The notes under the pieces: generated by a model | Database searches by the model: none | The model's input: only the letters and a program-made list of their open reading frames with translations | Told to the model about the DNA's origin: nothing | Position numbers and translations under genes: made by a program | Shown here: one piece after another, positions 25,722-35,104 of the stretch | How positions within the stretch are numbered: the stretch's first letter is position 1 | Layout of the letters: every line of letters starts with the position of its first letter | Source: Flavobacterium panacagri | Lineage (GTDB): Bacteria; Bacteroidota; Bacteroidia; Flavobacteriales; Flavobacteriaceae | Assembly (NCBI RefSeq): GCF_030378165.1 | Contig: NZ_CP119766.1 | Location: 2,790,001-2,854,000 of the forward strand | Length of the DNA stretch: 64,000 bases | Direction of reading: 5' to 3'

Positions 25722-26093
25722 TTAATATTGTGATGAATCTTCTTCTTCAGAAGTTTCATTGGAAGTTTCGTTCTGTGGTTTAGAAACCAGATTGGTAACA
25801 ATAAGCTGTACAATTGAGCCTAAAACTCCCTTGAACATAGAATCGCCTTTTCCGACGATAAATCGTTTAGCCAGGTAACCAATTCCAATACTAATGGCAG
25901 ATTGTGCTATATGACTTTTAAAACCTACTGTTTCGTTTATTTCTTCGACAGTATTTCGAATTAAATTGATTGGTTTTAAATTCTCTTTCAAATCATCGAT
26001 ATGATCTTTTATAGCGCACCACTCTTTGTCTTGACGAACTTCTAATTCTTGGATTTTTTGATTTAATTGATCAATATTGATAATAGCCTCCAT
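25722..26093 (-). CDS. Unknown membrane-associated protein of the stress cluster
   Basis: 123 residues: an N-terminal coiled coil (about 5-50, MEAIINIDQLNQKIQELEVR), a weakly hydrophobic region with glycine (about 60-105) and an acidic tail. No family recognised. It is the last gene of a run with holin-like, YtxH and lmo0937-type genes, 33 bp after the previous one, so it is probably part of the same envelope-stress unit. Confidence 0.72.
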   Translation of the reverse strand: MEAIINIDQLNQKIQELEVRQDKEWCAIKDHIDDLKENLKPINLIRNTVEEINETVGFKSHIAQSAISIGIGYLAKRFIVGKGDSMFKGVLGSIVQLIVTNLVSKPQNETSNETSEEEDSSQY

Positions 26094-26125
26094 AGGTTAG
26101 TTTTTTGTATTAATAAATTAAATCT

Positions 26126-26482
26126 CTATTTCGTTTCCTTCAGAATACTTGAAATAATAGTATTCCCGATAGGTGTTTTTATGATTTTATGGTGTGATTT
26201 GACCACAATAATAGCAACTATTAAATAAAATAATGCCATAATAAAAAAACCATAGTAATACTCTCCAAGTTCTTTACCAATCCATAAACTGATCCCTACA
26301 TTTAAAAACAAGGTAAAAAATGCAACAACAATCCCGATTGCTATCTTCGATGCTAATGATGAAACACCATCAGCAACTGAACACACTGTTTTTAGTTTTA
26401 GTAATTCTAAACTTGTTTTAGCATAGTTTTCAGCTTTTTCATAAAGATTAAGATCCTCGTTTGTTGTTGCATTTGGTTCCAT
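26126..26482 (-). CDS. Phage-holin-family (Phage_holin_3_6-like) membrane protein
   Basis: 118 residues. Helical N-terminus (EDLNLYEKAENYAKTSLELL) followed by two membrane helices (about 46-70 and 78-97). This is the layout of the DUF1469/Phage_holin_3_6 family, which in Bacteroidota is found beside YtxH-like genes rather than in phages. Lysis function is not implied. Confidence 0.8.
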   Translation of the reverse strand: MEPNATTNEDLNLYEKAENYAKTSLELLKLKTVCSVADGVSSLASKIAIGIVVAFFTLFLNVGISLWIGKELGEYYYGFFIMALFYLIVAIIVVKSHHKIIKTPIGNTIISSILKETK

Positions 26483-26526
26483 AGTGTAGGGTTTTACGGT
26501 TTGAAAAATTCTAATTGATTTAGCTT

Positions 26527-26811
26527 TTAGTAGTTTGATTTTACTGCTTTAGCATCGTCTTTTAGCGTGTTAAAATCATCTTTAACTTGAGCTAGTTTAG
26601 ATTTTCCATCTTCGATAATTTCTTTCCCGTTTGATTTAATTGTACTAACAATACCATCAAATTTTGTTTTAATATTATCTCCGTAATCTTTCGATTTATC
26701 TTTGATTTTTTTTCTTGTGTTTGATCCTTTGTCTGGTGCAAATAAAACACCTATTGCTGCTCCCGCCGCTGCGGCTCCTAAAATTCCTAAAATTGTTGTG
26801 CTAGTTTTCAT
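26527..26811 (-). CDS. YtxH domain protein
   Basis: 94 residues. An N-terminal glycine/alanine-rich helix (ILGILGAAAAGAAIGVLFAP) then DKGSNTRKKI and a long amphipathic charged helix. This is the standard YtxH (GvpT-like) stress-protein pattern, probably membrane-attached. Neighbours on both sides are small envelope proteins on the same strand. Confidence 0.9.
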   Translation of the reverse strand: MKTSTTILGILGAAAAGAAIGVLFAPDKGSNTRKKIKDKSKDYGDNIKTKFDGIVSTIKSNGKEIIEDGKSKLAQVKDDFNTLKDDAKAVKSNY

Positions 26812-26862
26812 AATAATTAATTTTAAATAGGATTAATATTGATAATTTGTTGATTTAAAGTT

Positions 26863-27015
26863 TTAAATTTCTCGACCTTTAATAAGTCTAAGAAGTACTG
26901 CAATAATGGCAATTACTAAAAGGATATGAATAATGCTTCCGAAACTGTATACAAAGAACCCTAAAGCCCAAAGTATAACCAAAATCACCGCGATTGTATA
27001 TAATAAATTAGACAT
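26863..27015 (-). CDS. lmo0937-family small membrane protein
   Basis: 50 residues from ATG 27015 to TAA at 26863. Two hydrophobic segments: MSNLLYTIAVILVILWALGF, then a break at YSFGS, then IIHILLVIAIIAVLLRLI and a basic end KGREI. This matches the tiny two-helix lmo0937 family found in stress clusters. It sits between the YtxH and porin genes in the same direction. Confidence 0.88.
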   Translation of the reverse strand: MSNLLYTIAVILVILWALGFFVYSFGSIIHILLVIAIIAVLLRLIKGREI

Positions 27016-27054
27016 GGTTTCTTATTTTAATGGTTAATAATTAATTCTCTTTTT

Positions 27055-27702
27055 TTAATTCAGCTTATACGAAAGGTATAATGTTAGGTTGCTGTTTTTG
27101 GCATCTGGAAATGTGTAAGTTCCTAATGCAGTAGATCTTTCTTTTCCAACGGTTGTTAAACCATAGTTGTAACGAACTCCAATGCTTATTGGATCAAAAT
27201 CTACTCCAACACCTGCAGCAATACCTGCGTCAAATTTTGCTAGATCGTCTCTGTCAATTTCTTGTTCAAACTCAACATCGCCGTTTCCTGTAACTTTAGA
27301 ACTTACCAGATAAGAAGCATATCCACCAGCATGAATATTAAAGTTTTTAGTAACATTTACTCTTACTAAAAGAGGTAGCTCGATGTAATTTAATTTGAAT
27401 TTAGCATCTCCATTAAACCCGGCGCCGCTATATTCTAATTTTGCACCTTTTGTAGTAAACAAAAGTTCTGGCTGAATGGCTACAATATCTGAAATAGGAA
27501 GTGTAGCATATAGTCCGGCGTTAAAACCGTATAAAACGTTGTTGTCATCTACATCGTCTCCGCTATTGTATAGATTCGACATATTGAATCCTCCTTTTAC
27601 ACCGAACTCGGTATTTACATTAGTGTCCTGAGCGTGCAGCGTTCCAAATGTTGCTGCTAAAAAAAGTGTGAAGGCGCATAAAAAATTGGCTTGTAATTTC
27701 AT
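27055..27702 (-). CDS. PorT-like outer-membrane beta-barrel protein
   Basis: 215 residues with a signal peptide (MKLQANFLCAFTLFLAATFG). The mature start TEFGVKGGFNMSNLY and alternating strands ending in LTLYLSYKLN are typical of OMP_b-brl_2 proteins, eight-stranded small barrels of Bacteroidota. Substrate unknown. Same strand as, and about 40 bp upstream of, the lmo0937-type gene. Confidence 0.9.
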   Translation of the reverse strand: MKLQANFLCAFTLFLAATFGTLHAQDTNVNTEFGVKGGFNMSNLYNSGDDVDDNNVLYGFNAGLYATLPISDIVAIQPELLFTTKGAKLEYSGAGFNGDAKFKLNYIELPLLVRVNVTKNFNIHAGGYASYLVSSKVTGNGDVEFEQEIDRDDLAKFDAGIAAGVGVDFDPISIGVRYNYGLTTVGKERSTALGTYTFPDAKNSNLTLYLSYKLN

Positions 27703-27734
27703 AGTTAAAAATTTAGTTAATAGATAATAGGCGT

Positions 27735-28304
27735 TTATACATTTTGTTTTCGTATTCTTTCGGTTTCCCTTAAAAGCTTGTATTGTTCAGGCAAAAATCT
27801 CAAGACTAGTTCCAGAATCTGTTTATCGTTTGTTTCTCTAGAAATGGTCTCAAATAATTCAATTTGGTCGCTTAAAGCTTCTTTCATGGCGTTTAAATAG
27901 ACATCGTTAAAATCGCTGCCTTTTGCATCAATGAGATTGTACAGATCTCTTTTGTGTGTGGCGTTTATTTCAGTAATGACAATGAGCTTCATGGCGGCCA
28001 TTTTTGATACTTCGTCCAAAACTTGATTTTCTTGGATCTCGATTCTTTTTCCTAATTCTTGGACGATGGCGTCTGAACTTTTTTGTTGTGCAATTTGACT
28101 TTTAGAAATAATTGACTTACTCGCATTTGCCGTCGAAATAAAGAAATAGGTTTCTGTCTCTTCTTTTTCTGTTATCACAAAAGCTTGGTTTTTAAAAGAA
28201 TTTTCGATCGGATTAATTTTTCTGCATGACGTCATACATAGTACTAATACGATTAAGAAAAAGACTTTAAATATTGAAGCTTTTAAGGGGATAATTGCTT
28301 TCAT
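27735..28304 (-). CDS. DUF4142-like lipoprotein
   Basis: 189 residues. The hydrophobic signal ends in LCMTSC, a lipobox, so it is probably lipid-anchored. The mature part is a helical bundle (FFISTANASKSIISKSQIAQ; MAAMKLIVITEINATHKRDL) resembling DUF4142, a ferritin-like periplasmic family. The family call is by pattern. First gene of the minus-strand envelope set that continues into the beta-barrel gene. Confidence 0.72.
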   Translation of the reverse strand: MKAIIPLKASIFKVFFLIVLVLCMTSCRKINPIENSFKNQAFVITEKEETETYFFISTANASKSIISKSQIAQQKSSDAIVQELGKRIEIQENQVLDEVSKMAAMKLIVITEINATHKRDLYNLIDAKGSDFNDVYLNAMKEALSDQIELFETISRETNDKQILELVLRFLPEQYKLLRETERIRKQNV

Positions 28305-28463
28305 TGTTATTTCCTCAAGTATTACATTACAAAGATGCTAACGAATGAAAGATTTTGCTTTACAGCATAAAAACGAAACGTTATATAATTCCCATAGCCG
28401 AATTATTTTTATCGTTTATCCTTTATAATTCAGTGGTTTAATTCGTTTTGGTTTGGGCGAAAA

Positions 28464-28498
28464 AAAAAGAAACCATAGCTTTTTCTATGATTTCTTTT
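28464..28498 (-). terminator. Probable terminator of the histidine kinase gene
   Basis: Imperfect stem AAAAGAAACCATAG / CTATGATTTCTTTT with a run of T residues on the minus strand, about 85 bp beyond the stop. Confidence 0.7.
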
Positions 28499-28582
28499 CA
28501 TGTTTTAGTAAAAAGAAGAGATTTTTTTTTCTTACAATTATGTAAACTCTTTTCTAATTTATGTGATGCGTATTTTTAGTTT

Positions 28583-30367
28583 TTAATCTGGAAGAAAAAC
28601 GGTGAATTGAGAACCTTTTCCAAGCGTACTGTCGGCAATGATATGACCTTTGTGATTTTCGACAATTTTTTTACAAATCGCCAGTCCTATTCCTGTTCCA
28701 GGATAATCTGTTTTAGAATGCAGTCTTTGAAAAAGAATAAAAATAGTTTCTTTAAACTGAGGGTCAAATCCCATTCCGTTATCTGTGAAAGTGATTTTAT
28801 GAAATTTCTTTACCGATTGTTCCAATATTTCTGGATAATCTGATGAATTTACTTTTTCGCTTATAATTGATATTTCAGGTTCTATTTCTGGCTGACTGTA
28901 TTTTAATGAATTTCCAATTAAATTAATAAACAGCTGCTCGATCTGATAAGGGATTACTGAAAGCTTAGGAAGTTTATTGGTTTTGATCACCGCTCTTTTT
29001 TCTTCAATAATTTCTGCCAATTCAGATTCTGCGTTATCCAAAAGTTCGTTCAGGTTGATTTTGATGAACTCTTTTTTAGTGGTATTTGTTCTTGAAAATA
29101 AAAGGAGATCATCAATCAAAACACGCATTCTTTTGGCTGAGCTTTCGATTTTAGTAATGTAATTTTTTGCAGTGTCAGACATTACCGCTTTATCAGCATC
29201 AGAAACCCTTGAAATAAAAGTTTGGATTTTTCTAAGCGGTTCTTGTAAATCGTGACTTGCAACATGATTGAAAGATGCCAGTTCTTTATTGCTTTTTTCT
29301 AGTTCTTTATTACGTTCTTGAAGTTCAATATTTAATAAATGTTCGTCTGTAATATCAAAATTAATTCCAAGCAAAATTTTACTTCCTTGCTGGTCGGTTA
29401 CGATTTTTGCAGTTGTTTTAAAGTAACGGACTTCATAATTAGGACGGACAATCTTATAATAAACAAACGTAAGTTGTTTTTTCTCTACAATTCCGTCCAT
29501 ATATTTTGCAAATGTTTCTTTATCGTCAGGATGAACAAATTTTAAAAGAGTCGCTTTATTGGGAACAAAAGAATTTGGTTCATGTCCTAACAGACGGTAT
29601 TGATTGTCTGAATAATCAATTTTATCGGCATCCAAGTCCCATTGCCAAGTGCTGAAATTTCCAATACTTTCCGATTCGGCAATTAAACCGCTGGAAATTA
29701 AAAGTCTTTTATTAAACACTTTTAAACGTTCAAAATCACGGCTGATTTGTCTATAAGCTAACAAAATAAAACATAATGCAACCAAGAATAACGAAATCGA
29801 AAAAAGCGGACTTAAAGAGATTTCTGAATCGTATATCTTGAGTCTTGTTTTTAGAAAAGTCTTTTCGATATCATTCATTTCATCCACTTTAAAGCGAATG
29901 TTTTCCATCAAAATTCGACCGCCAAACATATGATTGTCTAGTTTTCTTTTGTCGTAAGTTTTAGGATCGCTGTATTTTAAACAGTTTTCAAAAGACACAA
30001 AACGCTGAGTGATAAGTTTGAATAATTTTTGAAGATTTTCCTGTTGCTGCGGATTGTCAGCAGTTAGTTTTTTTAAAGTAATAAAAGAAGTATTTACTTT
30101 ATCTCTCGAATAAATATAAGGCGTAAGAAAACGGGCGTTGCGAGTTATGATATAACCTCGCTGGCCCGTTTCTGCATCTTTAATCGCCGACATTAGTCGT
30201 TCGAGCTGGATGTTTATTTCATAAGTATGCATAACCACTTTACTCGATTCATTCAAGTCCTGGTTATGCTTGTAAGCAATTGAAGAAAGAAATAACAGAA
30301 TGAAAACTGCGATTACAAAAATAACTCTCAAAGAGTTTGAAGAATTAAAATTTGGTATCCACTTCAT
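28583..30367 (-). CDS. Sensor histidine kinase (CHASE3-PAS-HisKA-HATPase)
   Basis: 594 residues. Membrane helix at about 13-30; a CHASE3-type sensor region with AIKDAETGQRGYIITRNARF; a second helix at about 185-205; a PAS fold (about 235-345); the HisKA box NHVASHDLQEPLRKI with the phospho-accepting His near 371; and a HATPase domain with NLIGNSLKYSQ, DNGMGF and GTGIGLAICKKI. It signals to the response regulator encoded immediately upstream (10 bp gap). Architecture resembles phytochrome-like osmotic or general-stress kinases. Confidence 0.95.
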   Translation of the reverse strand: MKWIPNFNSSNSLRVIFVIAVFILLFLSSIAYKHNQDLNESSKVVMHTYEINIQLERLMSAIKDAETGQRGYIITRNARFLTPYIYSRDKVNTSFITLKKLTADNPQQQENLQKLFKLITQRFVSFENCLKYSDPKTYDKRKLDNHMFGGRILMENIRFKVDEMNDIEKTFLKTRLKIYDSEISLSPLFSISLFLVALCFILLAYRQISRDFERLKVFNKRLLISSGLIAESESIGNFSTWQWDLDADKIDYSDNQYRLLGHEPNSFVPNKATLLKFVHPDDKETFAKYMDGIVEKKQLTFVYYKIVRPNYEVRYFKTTAKIVTDQQGSKILLGINFDITDEHLLNIELQERNKELEKSNKELASFNHVASHDLQEPLRKIQTFISRVSDADKAVMSDTAKNYITKIESSAKRMRVLIDDLLLFSRTNTTKKEFIKINLNELLDNAESELAEIIEEKRAVIKTNKLPKLSVIPYQIEQLFINLIGNSLKYSQPEIEPEISIISEKVNSSDYPEILEQSVKKFHKITFTDNGMGFDPQFKETIFILFQRLHSKTDYPGTGIGLAICKKIVENHKGHIIADSTLGKGSQFTVFLPD

Positions 30368-30377
30368 TTATGTATGC

Positions 30378-30827
30378 TTATTTTAGTCGCAGCAAGAAAT
30401 TATCACGGTTAAGTCCGGAAGTGTGATAATGCCAGTTTACGGTCACGACCTCATTAATTATTTTTTTAAGCGTGTTGAAATCGCTTGGCTTTTTGATGTA
30501 AATATTGGCGCCCTGAATAAAGGTGTCTTCAATATCTTCTTCAGACGAAGAAGTAGAGTAGATTGCAATGATTATATCTTTTAAATGCTCTGTTTTCTTG
30601 ATTTCAATTAAACATTCTTTACCTGTTTTTTTAGGCATGTTCAAATCTAGAAACAAAATATCGGGAAGTTTATTATCTGTGTTCATTAAATGATCCATCA
30701 GCTGCATTCCGTCGTGAACAAAATTTACATTTGTCTGTATTTTGATTTCTTCAAAAGCATCTTTAAAGAAAAGACGGTCATCTTCATCATCATCGGCTAA
30801 TAAAATGTGTAATGCGTTTTTTTGCAT
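30378..30827 (-). CDS. Single-domain response regulator (CheY-like)
   Basis: 149 residues, a receiver domain only. Acidic pocket LLADDDEDD (D12-D13), phosphoacceptor D61 in ILFLDLNMP, and conserved Thr/Ser and Lys in IAIYSTSSS and IYIKKPSDF. Without an output domain it probably relays phosphate or acts by protein contact. It lies between the AraC-type regulator and the kinase, with 10-21 bp gaps, forming a three-gene unit. Confidence 0.95.
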   Translation of the reverse strand: MQKNALHILLADDDEDDRLFFKDAFEEIKIQTNVNFVHDGMQLMDHLMNTDNKLPDILFLDLNMPKKTGKECLIEIKKTEHLKDIIIAIYSTSSSEEDIEDTFIQGANIYIKKPSDFNTLKKIINEVVTVNWHYHTSGLNRDNFLLRLK

Positions 30828-30848
30828 TTGATCGTGGTATTTGGGTTT

Positions 30849-31400
30849 TTATTTTAAATTTTCTCTTCTCTTCTTAATAATTCTCTGAAAAGCAGACGGA
30901 GTAATTCCGGTTGTGTTTTTAAACTGTGTACTCAAATGGGCAACACTCGAATAATTCAGTAAAAAAGCAATTTCAGTCAGACTCATTTCATTGATAATAA
31001 TCAATTGTTTTGCTCTTTCAATTTTCTGTAAAATAATAAAGTTTTCAATAGAAGAATAAGTTACTTCAGAGAAAACATTAGATAAATATCCATAACTGTG
31101 GTTCAGCTTTTCAGCCAAAAATACAGAACTTTTATAATTATTACTATCGTCCATAAAAACAAGTTCGATAATCGCATCTTTGATTTTCTGAACAAGCACA
31201 CTTTTTTGATTTTCAACTACTTCAAAACCATGAGGGGCTAAATTGCTTTTTAAACGCTCAAGTGCTTCGGCATCCATATTGTCCTCAATCTCAATTTCTC
31301 CAAAACCAAGAGTTGTAAAATTTACATTATTTTCTTCCAGATTTTGTTTTAAATAAAGAGAGCAAATAGTATTTATGTCGAACTTTATAAATAGTTTCAT
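30849..31400 (-). CDS. AraC-family transcriptional regulator
   Basis: 183 residues. The N-terminal 75 residues are a small alpha/beta domain (ALERLKSNLAPHGFEVVENQ). The C-terminal part is a double helix-turn-helix of AraC type with MSLTEIAFLLNYSSVAHLST and FKNTTGITPSAFQRI. First gene of the unit with response regulator and kinase. It probably regulates the neighbouring stress genes, which is inference from position. Confidence 0.9.
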   Translation of the reverse strand: MKLFIKFDINTICSLYLKQNLEENNVNFTTLGFGEIEIEDNMDAEALERLKSNLAPHGFEVVENQKSVLVQKIKDAIIELVFMDDSNNYKSSVFLAEKLNHSYGYLSNVFSEVTYSSIENFIILQKIERAKQLIIINEMSLTEIAFLLNYSSVAHLSTQFKNTTGITPSAFQRIIKKRRENLK

Positions 31401-31500
31401 TTTATAGAAATTTGGTTAAAGATACTTAATTTATTTGGTGTTTTTGCTTAAAAAAAGCTTAGAATTACAAGTTAAATGCATTTTAAAATAAAATTATCAA

Positions 31501-31536
31501 AAAAATACCGCCTAATATTTTTACTAGACGGTATTT
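31501..31536 (-). terminator. Terminator of the CsbD-like gene
   Basis: AATACCGCCTA / TAGACGGTATT stem followed on the minus strand by seven T residues, about 20 bp past the stop. Confidence 0.85.
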
Positions 31537-31557
31537 TCCCGGTTGAGTTGTAAGGAT

Positions 31558-31743
31558 TTACAAATCTGACAGGATTTTGTGGAATTCTTCTTTAGTTTTC
31601 CCCAATTTCTGCTGAAGTCTTCCGTACATTTCGTCTTCTTTACCTTCAGCAAACATCAAATCATCATCTGTTAATTCAGCATATTTTTGCTTCAATTTTC
31701 CTTTTAACTCGTTCCAGTTTCCTTTTATTTCAGTAGTATTCAT
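31558..31743 (-). CDS. CsbD family stress protein
   Basis: 61 residues. [20 protein letters not shown], then the helical [20 protein letters not shown], is the standard CsbD pattern, a small general-stress protein of unknown biochemical role. Monocistronic with its own terminator. Confidence 0.93.
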   Translation of the reverse strand: MNTTEIKGNWNELKGKLKQKYAELTDDDLMFAEGKEDEMYGRLQQKLGKTKEEFHKILSDL

Positions 31744-31909
31744 GGTGTTTTTTGTTTGTCGTTATTAATAATGTAAAATTGCAAATTATCAATCGGTTTT
31801 TTGTTACATTACTTTTTTAGACTGTTGCATAATTTTCATTTTGATTAAAAATTAAGCACTAAAAATTGACAATTTGTAGCAACATCAAATTGATATTGCC
31901 ATTGCCATA

Positions 31910-32383
31910 TTAAATCTGATATCTTCTTAGAATCCAAGCCATTTTTTCGTGTTCTTGAAGTAGCCCCGTAACAAAATCGGCAGATCCCGCATCGTTTGTT
32001 TCATTTTCAAAAACAGGGATATAAGCTCTAAACTCGGTTACCAGTTGTTCATGGTTTTCTAAAAGCTCAGATAACATATGTTTTTGTGACGCGTATTCTT
32101 TTGGAGATTCTTTAAGAGTAGAATTTTCGATAAACTCTTTCATTGTGCCAATTGTTTTTTCGCCCAATTGATTAATTCTTTCAGCTACTTCATCGATTTG
32201 AGCCTCAAGAATTCTATATTGTTCTTCGAACAGTTTATGTAATTCCATAAAACTATTTCCCGAAATGTTCCAGTGAAATTTTCTGGTTTTTACATACAAA
32301 GTCATTTCGTTAGATAAAATCGTGGCTAATATTGTTGCGCTCTTTTTTAGGTTTTTTGGTGTAATTCCAATATTTGGGCTCAT
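31910..32383 (-). CDS. dps: Dps-family ferritin-like protein
   Basis: 157 residues, the usual Dps length. Dps stores iron by oxidising it with hydrogen peroxide and protects DNA during starvation. Ferroxidase-site motifs are seen in TRKFHWNISGNSFMELHKLF and the following DEVAERINQLG. It fits the surrounding stress genes. Monocistronic, divergent from pyrF. Confidence 0.94.
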   Translation of the reverse strand: MSPNIGITPKNLKKSATILATILSNEMTLYVKTRKFHWNISGNSFMELHKLFEEQYRILEAQIDEVAERINQLGEKTIGTMKEFIENSTLKESPKEYASQKHMLSELLENHEQLVTEFRAYIPVFENETNDAGSADFVTGLLQEHEKMAWILRRYQI

Positions 32384-32590
32384 AATTGTCTGTATTAAAG
32401 GTTATTCTCAAAGATACCTTTCAGATTCAATTTTCTTTTACACAATTTTTAATAGAAGTTACAGAAATTCAATGTTGATGATATTATTTGGAGAATAAAT
32501 TATTTATTATCAAAACCTGTCGGGTTTGCTTAAAACCTAAAACAACCAACAATAAACAACCAACAATAAACCATAAACAATTATAATTTG

Positions 32591-32598
32591 TAATTTTG
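32591..32598 (+). promoter_or_regulatory. -7 element of pyrF
   Basis: TAATTTTG, a match to TAnnTTTG, 21 bp upstream of the chosen ATG. It makes the in-frame TTG at 32596 impossible as a start codon. Confidence 0.6.
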
Positions 32599-32619
32599 CC
32601 GCACAAGCAAAAAGACAAT

Positions 32620-33441
32620 ATGACAACACAACAACTACACGAACAAATTCTTCAAAAAAAATCATTTTTATGCGTAGGCTTAGATCCAGATCTTTCAAAG
32701 ATGCCGCAGCATTTATTAGACACAGAAGATCCAATTTTTGAATTTAATAAAGCGATAATCGATGCTACTCATGATTTGACTGTTGGATACAAACCGAACA
32801 CAGCATTTTTTGAAGCATACGGAATAAAAGGATGGATGTCTTTGCAGAAAACAATCAATTATATCAACGAAAATTATCCTGATATTTTTACAATTGCAGA
32901 CGCAAAACGTGGTGATATTGGCAATACTTCAAGCATGTATGCTAAAGCATTTTTTGAAGATTTGAATTTTGATAGTGTTACAGTTGCTCCTTATATGGGG
33001 AAAGATTCTGTTGAGCCTTTCTTGGCTTTCGAAAATAAACATACCATCATGCTGGCTCTGACTTCAAACGAAGGCGCTTTCGATTTTCAGACTTTAAATA
33101 CCAACGGAAAGGAATTATATAAACAAGTTTTGGAAACGTCAAAAACTTGGAAAAACAGCGAAAACCTTATGTATGTCGTAGGCGCAACTAAAGCAGAATA
33201 TTTTACCGAAATCAGAAAAATTGTTCCAGATAGTTTTTTATTAGTTCCAGGAATTGGTGCTCAAGGTGGCAGTTTATCCGAAGTGTGTAAATATGGGATG
33301 AATGATAAAGTGGGGCTATTAGTGAATTCTGCCAGAGCGATCATCTACGCTTCAAACGGAACTGACTTTGCTGAAAAGGCTAGAGAAGAAGCTTTGAAAG
33401 TGCAGAAAGAAATGGAAGAGATTATTAATTCTAGAGCATAA
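32620..33441 (+). CDS. pyrF: Orotidine 5'-phosphate decarboxylase
   Basis: 273 residues from ATG 32620. Converts OMP to UMP, the last step of de novo pyrimidine synthesis. [11 protein letters not shown] and the catalytic [10 protein letters not shown] (Lys/Asp) place it in the longer class of PyrF proteins common in Bacteroidota. Later [16 protein letters not shown] and [10 protein letters not shown] form the phosphate-binding end. Single gene followed by an inverted repeat. Confidence 0.96.
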   Translation: MTTQQLHEQILQKKSFLCVGLDPDLSKMPQHLLDTEDPIFEFNKAIIDATHDLTVGYKPNTAFFEAYGIKGWMSLQKTINYINENYPDIFTIADAKRGDIGNTSSMYAKAFFEDLNFDSVTVAPYMGKDSVEPFLAFENKHTIMLALTSNEGAFDFQTLNTNGKELYKQVLETSKTWKNSENLMYVVGATKAEYFTEIRKIVPDSFLLVPGIGAQGGSLSEVCKYGMNDKVGLLVNSARAIIYASNGTDFAEKAREEALKVQKEMEEIINSRA

Positions 33442-33454
33442 TAACTTTATAAAG

Positions 33455-33547
33455 ATTAACCGCAAAGTTCGCTAAGGTTTTTTGCAAGGCTCGCAAAGAA
33501 AATAACTTTGTGTTCTTAGCGTAAATCTTTGCGAACTTTGCGGTTAA
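33455..33547. repeat. CTTTGCGGTT inverted intergenic repeat, copy 1
   Basis: Outer arms TTAACCGCAAAGTTCGCTAA and its complement ending AACTTTGCGGTTAAA, with inner TTTGCG units. Fills the gap between pyrF and the BtuF-like gene. Related copies at 34396, 35105, 35488 and 38528. Confidence 0.82.
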
Positions 33548-33567
33548 AAAAATTACAATCTAAATCA

Positions 33568-34368
33568 ATGAAACAATTTCAAGACCAATTAGGCACTTTG
33601 CATTCTTTCGAAACTACTCCCAAAAGGATTATTTCGCTAGTTCCATCTCAAACGGAATTATTGTATGATTTAGGTTTAGAAGATAAAATCATCGGAATCA
33701 CGAAATTCTGTGTTCATCCATTTCATTTTAAATCTACTAAGAAGATTGTCGGTGGGACGAAGAAAATTCATTTTGAAAAAATTAAACTTCTAGAACCCGA
33801 TATTATCATTTGCAATAAAGAAGAAAACACCGAAGAAATCGTAAATCAGTTAAAAGAAATCTGTCCGGTTTGGGTGACCAATATTGTTTCAATTGAAGAC
33901 AATTTTCAAATGATTTCAGATTTCGGGCAATTATTTAATTGCAGAACCGAAGCGCAAAAGTGGAATAATAAATTAACTTTTGCTTTAAGCGATTTCAAAA
34001 ATTATGTAAAAGATATCAAGGAAAAAAAAGCGGCTTATTTTATCTGGAAAGATCCGTATATGGTTGCTGGAAAGGACACTTATATCAATGAATTATTAAA
34101 ACTGAATCATTTTAAAAATATCTACGAAGACAAAGGCCGTTATCCCGAAATCGAATTAAAGAAAGTGCGTTTAGAAGGTGATCTGGATATTGTTTTCCTT
34201 TCATCAGAACCTTATCCTTTTAAAGAAGAGGACGCTTTTGAAATAGGAAGATTTACACACCACGCCAAAACCATCTTTGTTGACGGAGAAATGTTTTCTT
34301 GGCACGGAAGCCGATTATTAAAGGCTTTTTCTTATTTTAAATTACTACACGAAAGATTGAAAAATTAG
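33568..34368 (+). CDS. BtuF-like helical-backbone metal receptor
   Basis: 266 residues from ATG 33568; an earlier in-frame start at 33529 lies inside the inverted repeat. RIISLVPSQTELLYDLGLED and GITKFCVHP are typical of the BtuF/cobalamin-binding periplasmic-receptor fold. No signal peptide is visible, so it may be cytoplasmic, as in many stand-alone Bacteroidota members. No transporter permease or ATPase gene adjoins it. The substrate is uncertain; icmF in the same window does need B12. Confidence 0.83.
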   Translation: MKQFQDQLGTLHSFETTPKRIISLVPSQTELLYDLGLEDKIIGITKFCVHPFHFKSTKKIVGGTKKIHFEKIKLLEPDIIICNKEENTEEIVNQLKEICPVWVTNIVSIEDNFQMISDFGQLFNCRTEAQKWNNKLTFALSDFKNYVKDIKEKKAAYFIWKDPYMVAGKDTYINELLKLNHFKNIYEDKGRYPEIELKKVRLEGDLDIVFLSSEPYPFKEEDAFEIGRFTHHAKTIFVDGEMFSWHGSRLLKAFSYFKLLHERLKN

Positions 34369-34395
34369 TTTCAGGTTAGCTATAGAATACGTTGA

Positions 34396-34519
34396 TTTAA
34401 CCGCAAAGAACGCTAAGATTTAACGCAAAGTTCGCAAAGTTTTATCTCAAAGCTTTGTGAACTTTGCGTTTGTATAAGCACTTACAAATAAAAAAACTTT
34501 GCGTGCTTTGCGGTTAAAT
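34396..34519. repeat. CTTTGCGGTT inverted intergenic repeat, copy 2
   Basis: Begins TTTAACCGCAAAGAACGCTA and ends GTGCTTTGCGGTTAAATTAA, with nested GCAAAGTTCGCAAAG and CTTTGTGAACTTTGCG arms inside. Lies between two genes of opposite direction. Confidence 0.82.
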
Positions 34520-34542
34520 TAACAAGGAAACTTGAAAGAAAA

Positions 34543-34914
34543 TTAGTTTATACTGTCAAGCTTTATTATTTCAACACTTGCTCCATAATCAGGAGCGCCC
34601 TCCGGAACTACCTGGATTTGCAAATAATCTTCTAGTATATATTTGCCCGTTTTCATTCTTTCTTTCAAGCCAGGAGTCATTATAATAGGTTTAGGAAAAG
34701 TTGAAGGATCATAGGTATTTAAATACTTGGAATCTTCAGGATGTTTATCTAAATAGTTAACAATTCTTTTTCTTTGAGAGTGTGTTAAAGTATTTTTATC
34801 GGGTGTTTTCATGAGTCTAATGATTTCAGCATCGGCAGAAGTTTTTGTAGCTTCAGCTTCATTTGCGCAAGAAAATAACAAACCCAAAGAGAAAGTAGAA
34901 ATAATTTTTTTCAT
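34543..34914 (-). CDS. Putative small lipoprotein
   Basis: 123 residues. Short signal MKKIISTFSLGLLFSC with the lipid-type Cys at 16, then a charged helical region (HSQRKRIVNYLDKHPEDSKY) and a C-terminal VVPEGAPDYGASVEIIKLDS. No recognised family. It stands alone among repeats. Confidence 0.7.
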   Translation of the reverse strand: MKKIISTFSLGLLFSCANEAEATKTSADAEIIRLMKTPDKNTLTHSQRKRIVNYLDKHPEDSKYLNTYDPSTFPKPIIMTPGLKERMKTGKYILEDYLQIQVVPEGAPDYGASVEIIKLDSIN

Positions 34915-35104
34915 CGTTTTTAAATTAATAGGTTATTAGTAATTACTCAGTACATTGTTTAAGTAAGAGCGGGAAAAACTAAAAAGGATGCAAAAAATTT
35001 TGTTAAAAAAAATAATTTTATGTAAGTTTTGTATGTAGTCTTTTGTTTGTGAGAAATTGCTAAATGAATTGTTTTTTAATGTTTTAATCTTGGACATGAT
35101 TTAA

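Noticed and set aside
26126..26482. Phage lysis holin
   Set aside because: Although the family name includes holin, the neighbours are stress genes and no endolysin is near.
32596..32619. Upstream TTG start for pyrF
   Set aside because: The TTG is part of the -7 promoter element, so it would not be in the transcript.
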